This document shows, piece after piece, positions 8,783 through 18,409 of a stretch of 64,000 nt of DNA. The stretch comes from Leifsonia shinshuensis (GTDB lineage: Bacteria; Actinomycetota; Actinomycetes; Actinomycetales; Microbacteriaceae). The stretch lies in NCBI RefSeq assembly GCF_031456835.1, contig NZ_JAVDVK010000001.1, positions 3,720,001-3,784,000 on the forward strand, given 5' to 3'. Positions within the stretch are counted from its first letter, which is position 1. Each line of letters starts with the position of its first letter. The notes under the pieces are model-generated. The model was not told the origin of the DNA. It saw only the letters and a program-made list of their open reading frames with translations, and ran no database searches. The position numbers and the translations under genes are program-made.

Positions 8783-10211
8783 CCGCAAGGGACTCGCCCG
8801 CATCGGCATCCGCGCCGCCGGCGGCCTGGTCGGAGTCGCGGTCGCGGTCGTCGCCATCGGCGGCGCCACGCTGCTGCCGCTGCCGGACTTCGCGATCGGC
8901 GCGCCCTCGCAGACGGTCACCCCGGTGCCGGCCGACCAGCAGCGCGTCTGCCCGGGCCCGCTCCTCCAGCTCGCGGCCGACGCCGGCGCGGCCACCCGGC
9001 CGAGCTCGGTCGGCGCGCCCACCACCACGACGGGCTCCACCGGCGCCGAGGTGCGCACGCACACGCTGAAGGCCGACACCGACTCCGAGTCCGCCGATGA
9101 GGCGCCGCTCCTGGCCACCGTCTCGACCCCGCCGGGCGCGAGCGCCGCACCGCTGATCGCGGGCGCTCAGCTGCAGAACGCCGCCGCGCAGGACCTCGCC
9201 GGCCTCGCCGCCGCGTCGTGCGCCGAACCGAGCGCCGACACCTGGCTCGCCGCCGGCTCCACCGCCCTCGGGCAGACCAGCCTGGTGCTGCTCGCGAACC
9301 CCAGCGCGGTCGACGCGACGGTCGATCTCGCGATCTTCAGCGAGTCCGGCCCGGTGAGCGCTCCCGGAGCGACGGGGATCGTCGTCCCCGCCGGAGCGCA
9401 GAAGGTGGTCCCCCTGGCCGGCCTCGCGCCGTCCGCCGCCGCGCCCGTCGTGCACGTGACGACCTCGGGCGGCGAAGTGGTCGCGTCGCTCCAGCAGAGC
9501 TACGAGCAGGGCATCCAGCCCCGCGGCGCCGAGATGGCCGGCGCCACCGGCGCTCCCGGGCGTCAGCAGATCATCCCCGGCGTGACCATCGCATCCATGA
9601 ACGCCGTGAAGGGCGCGCAGTCCGCGGAGGGCGTCGGCGTCGACTTCCCGGTCGTCCGCATCCTCGTGCCCGGCGATAAGGACGCCCAGGTGACCGTCGG
9701 CGCGGTCGGGGAGACCGGCACCGCGGCGGGCAACTCGTACGCCACCACGGTGAAAGCCGGAACGGTGGCCGAGGTGCCGCTCAACGACCTGAAGGACGGC
9801 AGCTACACCGTCACGGTGAACTCCAGCGTGCCCGTTGTCGCCTCGGCCCGGACGTCCGTGATCGGCTCCAAGACGCGCGACTTCGCCTGGTTCTCGTCGG
9901 CCCAGCCCCTGCTGAAGCAGGCCCTGACCAGTGTCCCGGGCGGGTACACGCCGACCCTCCACGTCGCGAACCCGGGCGAGGCCGACCGCACCGTCACGGT
10001 GCAGAGCGTCGCGGCAGGGAGCAAGGCGTTCACGCTGACCGTGCCCGCCGAGGGTGGGGCCGGCGCGAACCTGAAGCCCGGGACGTACGTCGTCACGGGT
10101 GCGGACGGCCTGACGGCGAGCATCAGCTACGCGGCCGACGGCCGCACCTCGAGCTTCGCGCTCGCCCCGCCCGGCCCGCTCGCCGCACCCATCACGGTCT
10201 ACCCGAACTAG
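8775..10211 (+). CDS. DUF5719 family secreted/anchored protein
   Basis: 478 residues. A hydrophobic segment at about 10-30 (IRAAGGLVGVAVAVVAIGGA) acts as signal anchor, and the rest is an extracytoplasmic, Ala/Val/Gly-rich, beta-sheet-like domain, in two tandem halves with phrases such as LVLLANPSAVDATVDLAIF and PTLHVANPGEADRTVTVQS. This matches DUF5719, almost always encoded right after the large GT2 protein in actinobacteria. The biochemical role is unknown; a surface scaffold or glycan-handling partner is my inference. The GTG start lies inside the end of the upstream gene, preceded by GAAGGAGG, so the pair is [15 protein letters not shown] coupled. Confidence 0.75.
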   Translation: MPDRKGLARIGIRAAGGLVGVAVAVVAIGGATLLPLPDFAIGAPSQTVTPVPADQQRVCPGPLLQLAADAGAATRPSSVGAPTTTTGSTGAEVRTHTLKADTDSESADEAPLLATVSTPPGASAAPLIAGAQLQNAAAQDLAGLAAASCAEPSADTWLAAGSTALGQTSLVLLANPSAVDATVDLAIFSESGPVSAPGATGIVVPAGAQKVVPLAGLAPSAAAPVVHVTTSGGEVVASLQQSYEQGIQPRGAEMAGATGAPGRQQIIPGVTIASMNAVKGAQSAEGVGVDFPVVRILVPGDKDAQVTVGAVGETGTAAGNSYATTVKAGTVAEVPLNDLKDGSYTVTVNSSVPVVASARTSVIGSKTRDFAWFSSAQPLLKQALTSVPGGYTPTLHVANPGEADRTVTVQSVAAGSKAFTLTVPAEGGAGANLKPGTYVVTGADGLTASISYAADGRTSSFALAPPGPLAAPITVYPN

Positions 10212-10265
10212 CCGCCGCTCCGGCTGAGCCGCTGCGGGCCACCCCGGTTGCCCCGGCGGTCCGCG

Positions 10266-10709
10266 TCAGAAGTGGCGGTACCGATCGGGCGCGAGGTCCC
10301 ACGGGTCCTTGCCGAGCAGCTCGGCCACGGCGCGGAACACGCATCCCTCGATGTACATGCGGCGGTGGAGCTCGTCGTCGCGGTGCAGCTTCGTCAGCCG
10401 CTGGATCGGGATGCGGTAGAGCACGATCCGCCGCCGGCCGGCGTCGACGCGCCAGCGGTCCACGCCGTCGGCGCCGGAGTTGCCGATCGGCGTCGCCGCG
10501 ACCTCGAAGTGCACGTTCGAGAGCTCCTCCGGCCAGATGCCCTTGAGGTAGTCGGCGGTGGATGCGACCGTCATGTCGAAGAAGTCGATCCGGTTCTGCA
10601 GCATGGGCAGGTGCGGACCGGTCACCGGCCCGCGCGCGCCCCGGCCGTGGCGGCTGCGCCACCGGCTCGTCGCCGGCGGCTGGCTGCTGGTGCGGCGGTT
10701 GCGGGGCAT
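10266..10709 (-). CDS. zincin-like metallopeptidase family protein without HExxH
   Basis: 147 residues matching the small actinobacterial metallopeptidase family (Zincin_1-like). The signatures are RIVLYRIPIQRLTKLHRDDELHRRMYIE and AELLGKDPWDLAPDRY. In related proteins from other phyla the helix carries HExxH. Here the corresponding stretch, around HRRMYIEGCVFRAVAELLG, has no HExxH, so hydrolytic activity is doubtful. The first 30 residues are a basic, Arg-rich extension. The gene is divergent from the DUF3499 gene and convergent with DUF5719. This neighbourhood (metallopeptidase, DUF3499, phosphomannomutase, ahcY) is conserved in actinobacteria. Confidence 0.75.
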   Translation of the reverse strand: MPRNRRTSSQPPATSRWRSRHGRGARGPVTGPHLPMLQNRIDFFDMTVASTADYLKGIWPEELSNVHFEVAATPIGNSGADGVDRWRVDAGRRRIVLYRIPIQRLTKLHRDDELHRRMYIEGCVFRAVAELLGKDPWDLAPDRYRHF

Positions 10710-10738
10710 GTCGCCATCCTACGTCCGCGGCGCTCGGG

Positions 10739-10744
10739 TAGTCT
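10739..10744 (+). promoter_or_regulatory. leaderless-type -10 box (TAGTCT)
   Basis: TAGTCT ends 7 bases before the ATG at 10,752, with no ribosome-binding site between. Confidence 0.5.
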
Positions 10745-10751
10745 GAGCCCG

Positions 10752-10961
10752 ATGTTGAGCCGTCCGTGTTCCCGTATCGCCTGCCCGCGCGACGCCGTGC
10801 AGACGCTCACGTACGTGTACGCCGACTCGATGGCCGTCATCGGGCCGCTGAGCCTGTCGCACGAACCGCACTCCTACGACCTGTGCGCGATCCACGCCGA
10901 GCGGCTGTCCGCGCCGCAGGGCTGGCAGATCGTCCGCCACGTCGGCGTGACCGACGCCTGA
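10752..10961 (+). CDS. DUF3499 family small protein
   Basis: 69 residues, unknown function, conserved across actinobacteria. It has a CxxxxC pair near the N-terminus (PCSRIACPRDA), then LTYVYADSMAVIGPLS, HSYDLCAIHAERL and a final GWQIVRH. The CxxxxC and CxxH pairs look like a small zinc-binding knuckle; that is inference. Start chosen at ATG 10,752 because a TAGTCT box lies 7 bases upstream. Next comes manB after 26 bases, with its own -10 box. Confidence 0.85.
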   Translation: MLSRPCSRIACPRDAVQTLTYVYADSMAVIGPLSLSHEPHSYDLCAIHAERLSAPQGWQIVRHVGVTDA

Positions 10962-10975
10962 CGGGGCGCTCGCGG

Positions 10976-10981
10976 TAGGTT
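10976..10981 (+). promoter_or_regulatory. leaderless-type -10 box (TAGGTT)
   Basis: TAGGTT ends 6 bases before the manB ATG at 10,988. The intervening AGGGCC is a poor ribosome site, so a leaderless transcript is likely. Confidence 0.5.
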
Positions 10982-10987
10982 AGGGCC

Positions 10988-12412
10988 ATGAGCGCGCCCC
11001 GGGATCCCCGTCTGCAGTCCGTCGTCAAGACCTACGACATCCGGGGACTGGTCGGCAAGGACCTCACCGAGGACCTGGTGGAGGCCATCGCCGCCGCCTT
11101 CGTCGACGAGGTCGAGGCTGCGGGGACCGATGTGATCGTCGGCCACGACATGCGCGACTCCTCGCCCGCGTTCGCCGCCGCCTTCGCGCGCGGCGCGCAG
11201 GCCCGCGGCGGGAACGTGGTGTCGATCGGCCTGTGCTCGACCGACGAGTCGTACTTCGCGTCCGGCTCGCTCCAGGCGCCCGCCGCGATGTTCACAGCGA
11301 GCCACAACCCGCCGACGTACAACGGCATCAAGCTCTCCCGCGCGGGCGCCCAGGGCCTCAGCATGGACACCGGGCTCGGGGCGGTCCGCGACCGCGCCGA
11401 CGTCTACCTGCGCGACGGCATCCCGAGCGTCGACCAGCCCGGTTCGTTCCGTGAAGAGGACGTGCTCGACCGCTATGCGGCCTACCTGCGGTCACTCGTG
11501 GACCTCAGCGGCATCCGCCCGATCACGGTCGTCGTGGACGCCGGCAACGGGATGGGCGGGCTCACCGTCCCCGCGGTGCTCGGCGAGGCCGCGGGCCTGC
11601 CCGCACTGCCGATCACGATCATCCCGCTCTACTTCGAGCTCGACGGCACGTTCCCGAACCACGAGGCCAACCCGCTGGAGCCGAAGAACCTGGTCGACCT
11701 GCAGCGCGCCGTCGTCGAGCACGGCGCCGACCTCGGGCTCGCCTTCGACGGCGACGCCGACCGCTGCTTCGTCGTCGACGAGCGCGGCTCGGCAGTCACG
11801 CCGTCGGCGGTGGCCGCCATCGTCGCGGTCCGCGAGATCGCGCGCGCCCGGAGGGAGGACCCGGATGCGGAGATCACGGTCATCCACAACCTGATCACCT
11901 CCAACATCGTCCCCGAGACCATCGAGGCCGCGGGCGCGGTGCCGCTGCGCACGCGGGTCGGCCACACGCTGATCAAGGACGCCATGCGGCGATCCGGCGC
12001 GGTGTTCGGGGGCGAGCACTCGGCGCACTACTACTTCCGCGACTTCTGGAGCGCCGACAACGGCATGCTCGCGGCGATGCACCTCCTCGCCGAGTTCGGC
12101 GCGCAGGACCGCCCGCTCTCCGCCCTCGCGGCCGAGTACACGCCCTACGCCATGTCCGGCGAGATCAACTCGACCGTGGACGACGTGCCCGCCGCCTTCA
12201 CCCGGGTCGTGGAGGCGTTCCGCAGCCGCGCCGACTTCGACGAGCTCGACGGGCTCACCGTCACCGGGCGCGTCGGACAGGACGAGACGTTCTGGTGGTT
12301 CTCCGTCCGCCCCTCCAACACGGAGCCGCTGTTGCGGCTCAACGTGGAGGCGGGGGACCAGGCGACCATGGCGCGCATCCGCGACGAAGTGCTCGCGCTG
12401 ATCCGGGGGTGA
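10988..12412 (+). CDS. manB: phosphomannomutase/phosphoglucomutase
   Basis: 474 residues, alpha-D-phosphohexomutase family. [14 protein letters not shown] (about residue 100) carries the phosphoserine, FDGDADRCF (about 253-261) binds Mg2+, [19 protein letters not shown] is the sugar-binding loop and [15 protein letters not shown] is the C-terminal phosphate-binding loop. It converts mannose-6-phosphate to mannose-1-phosphate (and probably glucose phosphates), feeding GDP-mannose synthesis. It follows manA in the pathway, although manA lies 9 kb away on the other strand. It is followed by ahcY, an arrangement common in actinobacteria. Confidence 0.92.
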   Translation: MSAPRDPRLQSVVKTYDIRGLVGKDLTEDLVEAIAAAFVDEVEAAGTDVIVGHDMRDSSPAFAAAFARGAQARGGNVVSIGLCSTDESYFASGSLQAPAAMFTASHNPPTYNGIKLSRAGAQGLSMDTGLGAVRDRADVYLRDGIPSVDQPGSFREEDVLDRYAAYLRSLVDLSGIRPITVVVDAGNGMGGLTVPAVLGEAAGLPALPITIIPLYFELDGTFPNHEANPLEPKNLVDLQRAVVEHGADLGLAFDGDADRCFVVDERGSAVTPSAVAAIVAVREIARARREDPDAEITVIHNLITSNIVPETIEAAGAVPLRTRVGHTLIKDAMRRSGAVFGGEHSAHYYFRDFWSADNGMLAAMHLLAEFGAQDRPLSALAAEYTPYAMSGEINSTVDDVPAAFTRVVEAFRSRADFDELDGLTVTGRVGQDETFWWFSVRPSNTEPLLRLNVEAGDQATMARIRDEVLALIRG

Positions 12413-12446
12413 CCCGGCCGGGCGACATGGATGCGAGAATAGGCGC

Positions 12447-13924
<1,478 letters not shown>

Positions 13925-13925
<1 letters not shown>

Positions 13926-14476
13926 TGGCGCTCGAGTTCGCCGACCGGGAGCTCCCCGGCGGCCTGATCCTGCGGGTGCGCAGCGAACGCGACGCCCCGG
14001 CCCTCGCGGCCGCCTACCAGCGCAACCGCGGTCACCTGGCACCGTGGGACCCGACGCGCACCGAGGACTTCTTCACGGAGGACGGCCAGCTGCAGCAGAC
14101 CCGCGAGCTGCTCGCCCTGCGTTCGATGGACGCGGGTCTGCCGCTGGTGCTGGTCGACGGTGAGGAGATCGCCGGCGGGATGACGCTGAGCGGCATCGTG
14201 CGCGGGGCGTTCCAGTCGGCGACGGTCGGCTACTGGCTCGACCGCAATCACACGGGACGCGGGCTCGCCTCCGCGGCGCTGGCCGCCGTCATCGAGGCGT
14301 CGCGCGACCAGTACGGGCTGCACCGCATCCAGGCGGCGACACTGCTGGCGAACCACGCCTCGCAGTCCGTGCTGACGCGCGCGGGCTTCGAGCGCATCGG
14401 CGTCGCGCCGAAGTACCTGCAGATCGCGGGCCGCTGGCAGGACCACGTGCTGTTCCAGCGCATCCTGCACGACTGA
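13925..14476 (+). CDS. GNAT acetyltransferase, RimJ/RimL-like
   Basis: 183 residues, Acetyltransf_3 type. VGYWLDRNHTGRGLASAALAAV carries the acetyl-CoA loop (GRGLAS), and YGLHRIQAATLLANHASQSVLTRAGFERIG is the usual C-terminal half of RimJ-like enzymes, which acetylate N-terminal residues of ribosomal proteins or small amines. The substrate cannot be read from sequence. The ATG overlaps the ahcY stop, so expression depends on ahcY. Confidence 0.85.
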
Positions 14477-14504
14477 GCGCAGGAGCGCGGGCGCGCGGGC
14501 AGGC

Positions 14505-15167
14505 TCAGGGCAGCTCGGCGAACGCCCGCACCGGGAACGTCCCGAACCCTTCGATCGCCGGCGGCGCGGCGGTGAAGCGCGCGCCGCGCTCCGGCAGCTT
14601 CTCGAGGCCCGTCAGGTGCTCCACCACATGGACTCCCGCGGCGAGCAGGATGCTGTGCGCCGGCCGGGTGCCGCCCGACTCGGTGTCGTCGATGTTGAGC
14701 GAGTCGATGCCCACCAGGGCGACACCCGCGTCGGCCAGGTGGCGCGCCCCGTCCTCGGTGAGGAACGGCGCGCCGCCGGCATAGGCGGGCGTCCCGAAGT
14801 GCGCATCCCATCCGGTGTGCAGGAGCACGGCTGCGCCAGCGGTGCCCACGTCGCGCAGGTCGGCCGCCGTGATGCCGCGCGGACCGCCCGCGGGCACGTG
14901 CACCACCTCGGCCGGCAGGCCGACCAGCGTCGTCAGGTCGAGGCCGGCCAGGTCAGGTCCGCCGGGATAGCGGTGGTACGGGCTGTCGAGGTACGTGCCG
15001 GTGTTGCCGATCATCGTGATGACGTCCATGGCGAACTCGGTCCCCGGCGCGTAGACCGCCCGGGAGTCCTCACGCGTCAGGTGAGGGGTGATGACCGGAG
15101 CGGGGAGTCCTGGGTAGGTGACCAGGCCCGCGCGGATGCGGTGGCTGAGGTCGACGATCTGGCTCAC
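14505..15167 (-). CDS. cyclase family protein (kynurenine-formamidase-like)
   Basis: 220 residues. IVDLSHRIRAGLVTYPGLPAP opens the fold, and GTYLDSPYHRYPGG occupies the place of the family HxGTHxDxPxH metal motif. The first two histidines are replaced (MIGNTGTYLDSPYH), so the metal site is altered. VALVGIDSLNID and ARFTAAPPAIEGFGTFPVRAFAEL are typical C-terminal parts. Members hydrolyse N-formylkynurenine or related amides/lactones. No tryptophan-catabolism genes are nearby, so the substrate is unknown. It lies 13 bases upstream of the convergent-facing RDD gene end, on the same strand. Confidence 0.75.
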   Translation of the reverse strand: MSQIVDLSHRIRAGLVTYPGLPAPVITPHLTREDSRAVYAPGTEFAMDVITMIGNTGTYLDSPYHRYPGGPDLAGLDLTTLVGLPAEVVHVPAGGPRGITAADLRDVGTAGAAVLLHTGWDAHFGTPAYAGGAPFLTEDGARHLADAGVALVGIDSLNIDDTESGGTRPAHSILLAAGVHVVEHLTGLEKLPERGARFTAAPPAIEGFGTFPVRAFAELP

Positions 15168-15180
15168 GGGACTCCTCGGG

Positions 15181-16020
15181 TCAGCGGTCGGGGAAGCCGT
15201 GCGGCAGGGCGCTCAGCACGGGGTCGAGGCGCTCCAGCCGCTGCCGCTCGAGCGCCAGGCCCCGGGCGTCGCGCTCGCGGCGCAGCGCGGCGACGGCGAC
15301 CAGGAAGGTCTCCGCGTCGACCAGCGGGAGCGGGGAGACGTAGGGTGCGGCCTCGCGGGCGAGTTCGGTGCTGAGGCCGTACCGGGCGGCGGGGGTCAGG
15401 TCGGGCGCCTGCCGCACGAACTGCGCGATCCGGCGGGAGAGCCGGTCGGGCAGCCGGGCCACGTCGGCCGTGGTCGCCCAGCCGGCCAGATGCGGAGCCA
15501 GGTAGAGGGGCAGCGGCTGCGGCTTCGGCACCCGCACGAGCTGGCTGTAGGTGCCGGCCAGCAGGTCGCCGAGACGCTTCGACCGGGTGTTCAGGAGTCC
15601 GGTGAGGGCCGCGATGGCGCCGACGGTCATGAAGATCTCGAGCACCCCGACGAGGGCACGGATGAACGCGTGCCGGAACCCGATGGCGCCGCCGTCGTCG
15701 CGGACGATCCGCGCGCCCACGGCGAGCTTGCCCAGCGACCGCCCGCGCGACGCGAGCTCGACCGTGGTCGGCAGGATGACCATCCCGAACACCAGGATCA
15801 GGACGATCAGCGCCCGGGCGAGCGCCTCGTCCAGGCCGGCTCCGGTGGCGACCAGCAGCATGATGCACCCGAACATGACCAGCAGAGAGAACAGCCAGTC
15901 GATGATGGTGCCGGCGGCGCGCAGGATGTAGCTGGCCGGTCTCACGTCGAGGGTCACGGCCTCGCCGGTGACCAGTTCGCGGTCGTCCTGCGACTCGCTC
16001 CCCGCCAGGGCCTGCGTCAT
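15181..16020 (-). CDS. RDD family membrane protein
   Basis: 279 residues from the ATG at 16,020 (282 from an alternative ATG at 16,029, MLSMTQ). The RDD domain begins VTLDVRPASYILRAAGTIIDW and includes RGRSLGKLAVGARIV, with three or four membrane helices. A soluble C-terminal half (LPDRLSRRIAQFVRQAPDL onward) is helical. RDD proteins have been linked to ion exchange, but no substrate can be claimed here. It is divergent from the SpoIIM-type gene, with the start codons under 20 bases apart. RDD, SpoIIM, DUF58 and MoxR genes usually travel together in actinobacteria. Confidence 0.85.
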   Translation of the reverse strand: MTQALAGSESQDDRELVTGEAVTLDVRPASYILRAAGTIIDWLFSLLVMFGCIMLLVATGAGLDEALARALIVLILVFGMVILPTTVELASRGRSLGKLAVGARIVRDDGGAIGFRHAFIRALVGVLEIFMTVGAIAALTGLLNTRSKRLGDLLAGTYSQLVRVPKPQPLPLYLAPHLAGWATTADVARLPDRLSRRIAQFVRQAPDLTPAARYGLSTELAREAAPYVSPLPLVDAETFLVAVAALRRERDARGLALERQRLERLDPVLSALPHGFPDR

Positions 16021-16023
16021 AGA

Positions 16024-16029
16024 TAGCAT
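16024..16029 (+). promoter_or_regulatory. leaderless-type -10 box (TAGCAT) in the RDD/SpoIIM divergent junction
   Basis: TAGCAT ends 8 bases before the ATG at 16,038. It also overlaps the alternative start codon of the opposite RDD gene, so the two promoters must physically overlap. Confidence 0.45.
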
Positions 16030-16037
16030 CTAAGCAG

Positions 16038-17033
16038 ATGGACCTCGACGCCTACGCCGCAGCGCACAGTGCCGACTGGGAGGAGCTCTCCCGGCTGGCC
16101 GCGAAGCGACGCCTCGACGGGCCGGAGGCCGACCGGATGATCGACCTCTACCAGTCCGGCGCCGCCGATCTGTCCGCAATCCAGACCAGTGCCGGCTCCA
16201 CCGCGGTCGGCGACCGTCTCTCGCTCGCCCTGTCGTCGGCCCGCCTGCGCTTCACCGGTGCGGGCGCCAACCTCTTCTCGCAGCTGCCTCGGTTCTTCGT
16301 GCTGCAGCTCCCCGCTGCCCTCTACCGCCTGCGCTGGATCGTGCTGGCGGTCGCCGTCGCCACGGTGGTCGTCGCGACGCTGTACGCGGTGTGGATCACG
16401 GGCAATCCGGATGTGCTCCGCAACCTGGGCGACGACGCGGACCTCCGCCGGTACGTCGAGCACGACTTCATCGACTACTACTCCAGCAACCCGGCGTCGT
16501 CGTTCGCCGGCCAGGTGTGGACCAACAACGCCTGGATCGCCGCGCAGTGCATCGCCTTCGGGATCACCGGCGTCTACGTGCCCTACGTGCTCCTGCAGAA
16601 CGCCATCGGCGTCGGAACGGCGGCGGGCGTCATGTTCGCGTATGGCCGCGGCGATGTCCTCTTCTCGTACATCGTGCCGCACGGCCTCCTCGAGCTCACC
16701 AGCGTCTTCGTCGCCGCGGCAGCGGGCCTGCGGATCTTCTGGGCGTGGATCGCGCCCGGTGCGCGCACCCGCGGCCAGGCGCTCGCCGAGGACGGGCGCG
16801 CCCTGTTCACCGTCGCGGTCGGCTGCGCCATCTCGCTCTTCGTCTCCGGGCTGATCGAGGGCTTCGTGACCCCCTCCGCACTGCCGGTCTGGGCGAAGAT
16901 CGGGATCGGCGCGCTCGCGCTCGCCGCCTTCCTCGCCTACATGCTGGTGCTCGGCCGCCGCGCGGTCCGCGCCGGTGAGACGGGAGACCTCACCGAGTAC
17001 GAGGCCGGGGCCCGGCGCATCGTGGGCGCCTGA
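16038..17033 (+). CDS. stage II sporulation protein M-like membrane protein
   Basis: 331 residues. A soluble N-terminal part (MDLDAYAAAHSADWEELSRL) matches SpoIIM-superfamily proteins. It is followed by about five membrane helices, including LPAALYRLRWIVLAVAVATVVVATL, with the family segments YVLLQNAIGVGTAAGV and IVPHGLLELTSVFVAAAAGLRI. In this non-sporulating lineage the role is not sporulation; association with MoxR/DUF58 systems suggests a cell-envelope function (inference). Convergent with the DUF58 gene, 35 bases apart. Confidence 0.82.
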   Translation: MDLDAYAAAHSADWEELSRLAAKRRLDGPEADRMIDLYQSGAADLSAIQTSAGSTAVGDRLSLALSSARLRFTGAGANLFSQLPRFFVLQLPAALYRLRWIVLAVAVATVVVATLYAVWITGNPDVLRNLGDDADLRRYVEHDFIDYYSSNPASSFAGQVWTNNAWIAAQCIAFGITGVYVPYVLLQNAIGVGTAAGVMFAYGRGDVLFSYIVPHGLLELTSVFVAAAAGLRIFWAWIAPGARTRGQALAEDGRALFTVAVGCAISLFVSGLIEGFVTPSALPVWAKIGIGALALAAFLAYMLVLGRRAVRAGETGDLTEYEAGARRIVGA

Positions 17034-17068
17034 AACCCTGCCGTCCCGGCAGCGCCTCGCCGCTTCGC

Positions 17069-18400
17069 TCAGAGCCGCCCGGCGGCCTTCAGGGCCAGAT
17101 AGCGGTCAGCGAGCGCCGGGGGCAGGTCGGCGGGTGAGCCCGTCACCACGTCACCGCCCTGGCGGCGGACCGCGGCGGACACGCGGCTGAGGTCGAGCAG
17201 GGACCGCTCGGCCGCCGCGGCGCGGTAGACGGCCTCGCGGTCGCCCCGGGAGCGCGTGGCCTCCAGCGTGTCCGGGTCGGTCACGCTCGCGACGACGACG
17301 ATGTGCTTGGCCGTGAGCTGGGGGAGCACCGACAGCAGCCCCCGCGACCCGCCCGGCGACTCGATCGACGTGAGCAGGACCACCAGCGATCGCTGCGTGG
17401 TCATGGCGGAGACCTGGGCGGGGACGGCCGACCAGTCCATCTCGATGAGGGCCGGGTCGATGCCGGCCATGACATCCACCATGCGGGACAGCAGCTCAGG
17501 TCCGCTCGCGCCCTGCACGCGTCCGCGAACGATGCGGTCGAAGGCGACGAGGTCGACGCGGTCGCCCGCCCGGGTCGCGAGCGCCGCGAGCAGCAGGGCC
17601 GACTCGAAGGCCGTGTCGATGCGGGGCTCGTCGGCGACGCGCGCGGCGGACGTGCGAGCGGTGTCGATCACGATCACGACCCGGCGGTCGCGCTCCGGCC
17701 GCCACGTCCGGACCATCACCCGCGCGCCGCGTCCGCCCGCCGGATCGTGCCGGCGAGCGGTGGCACGCCAGTCGATCGAGCGGACGTCGTCCCCGCGCAC
17801 GTACTCGCGCAGCGAGTCGAACTCGGTGCCCTGCCCGCGCAACAGCACCGTGGTGCTGCCCTCGAGCTCCCGCAGCCGTGCCAGACGCGAGGGCAGATGC
17901 TTCCGCGCGGTGAAGGGCGGCAGCACGCGGATGCGTCCCGGCGCCTCCAGCGTCGCCTGGCGGGCCCACAGCCGCAGCGGCCCCCACGAGCGGATGGTCG
18001 CCGTGCGCACGCGGCGCTCGCCGCGGCGCCACGGGCGCAGGGTGGCGGTCAGGCGGCGGCGCTCCCCGGCGGGGAGGGACACCCGCGCCCGGGTCGTCTG
18101 GGCCCCCGCGGAGGGCTCCCAGGCGTCGCGGACCACACCCCGCAACGTGCGCCGGCCGGTGTTCGTCACGTAGAGCTCGGACGTCGCCTCGGCGCCGAGC
18201 CGGACCCGCGCCGGCAGGCTGCGCTCGAGGACCACCCGGCGGGGGGATGCGGCCAGAATCAGGTCGAGAACGCCCAGCACGAGGCACAGGACGAGCCAGC
18301 CGCCGAGCACCGCGTACGCCACGCCGTCATGGCCGCCGAGCAGCACGACGGGGATGACGCCGAGCGCGAGCAGGGCGACGAAACGTCCGGATACGGTCAC
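17069..18400 (-). CDS. DUF58 domain protein (MoxR-associated)
   Basis: 443 residues with two or three N-terminal membrane helices (residues 5-50), then an immunoglobulin-like region (ELYVTNTGRRTLRGVV). The DUF58 core includes GQGTEFDSLREYVRGDDVRSIDWRATAR and a von Willebrand A-like domain (VVIVIDTARTSA, LVVLLTSIESPGGS). DUF58 proteins pair with MoxR ATPases, which are thought to act as chaperones inserting metals or maturing complexes. The MoxR gene ends 9 bases upstream in the same operon. Confidence 0.88.
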   Translation of the reverse strand: MTVSGRFVALLALGVIPVVLLGGHDGVAYAVLGGWLVLCLVLGVLDLILAASPRRVVLERSLPARVRLGAEATSELYVTNTGRRTLRGVVRDAWEPSAGAQTTRARVSLPAGERRRLTATLRPWRRGERRVRTATIRSWGPLRLWARQATLEAPGRIRVLPPFTARKHLPSRLARLRELEGSTTVLLRGQGTEFDSLREYVRGDDVRSIDWRATARRHDPAGGRGARVMVRTWRPERDRRVVIVIDTARTSAARVADEPRIDTAFESALLLAALATRAGDRVDLVAFDRIVRGRVQGASGPELLSRMVDVMAGIDPALIEMDWSAVPAQVSAMTTQRSLVVLLTSIESPGGSRGLLSVLPQLTAKHIVVVASVTDPDTLEATRSRGDREAVYRAAAAERSLLDLSRVSAAVRRQGGDVVTGSPADLPPALADRYLALKAAGRL

Positions 18401-18409
18401 GACGGGCGC

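Noticed and set aside
5444..9118. 1224-codon open frame on the minus strand opposite the large glycosyltransferase
   Set aside because: It is a shadow: high GC leaves few stops, the [11 protein letters not shown] is low-complexity Arg/Gly/Asp, and the plus-strand protein has clear domains and membrane helices.
10212..10265. Possible terminator after the DUF5719 gene
   Set aside because: The CCCCGG/CCGGGG-like runs do not form a convincing stem, so I left it out.
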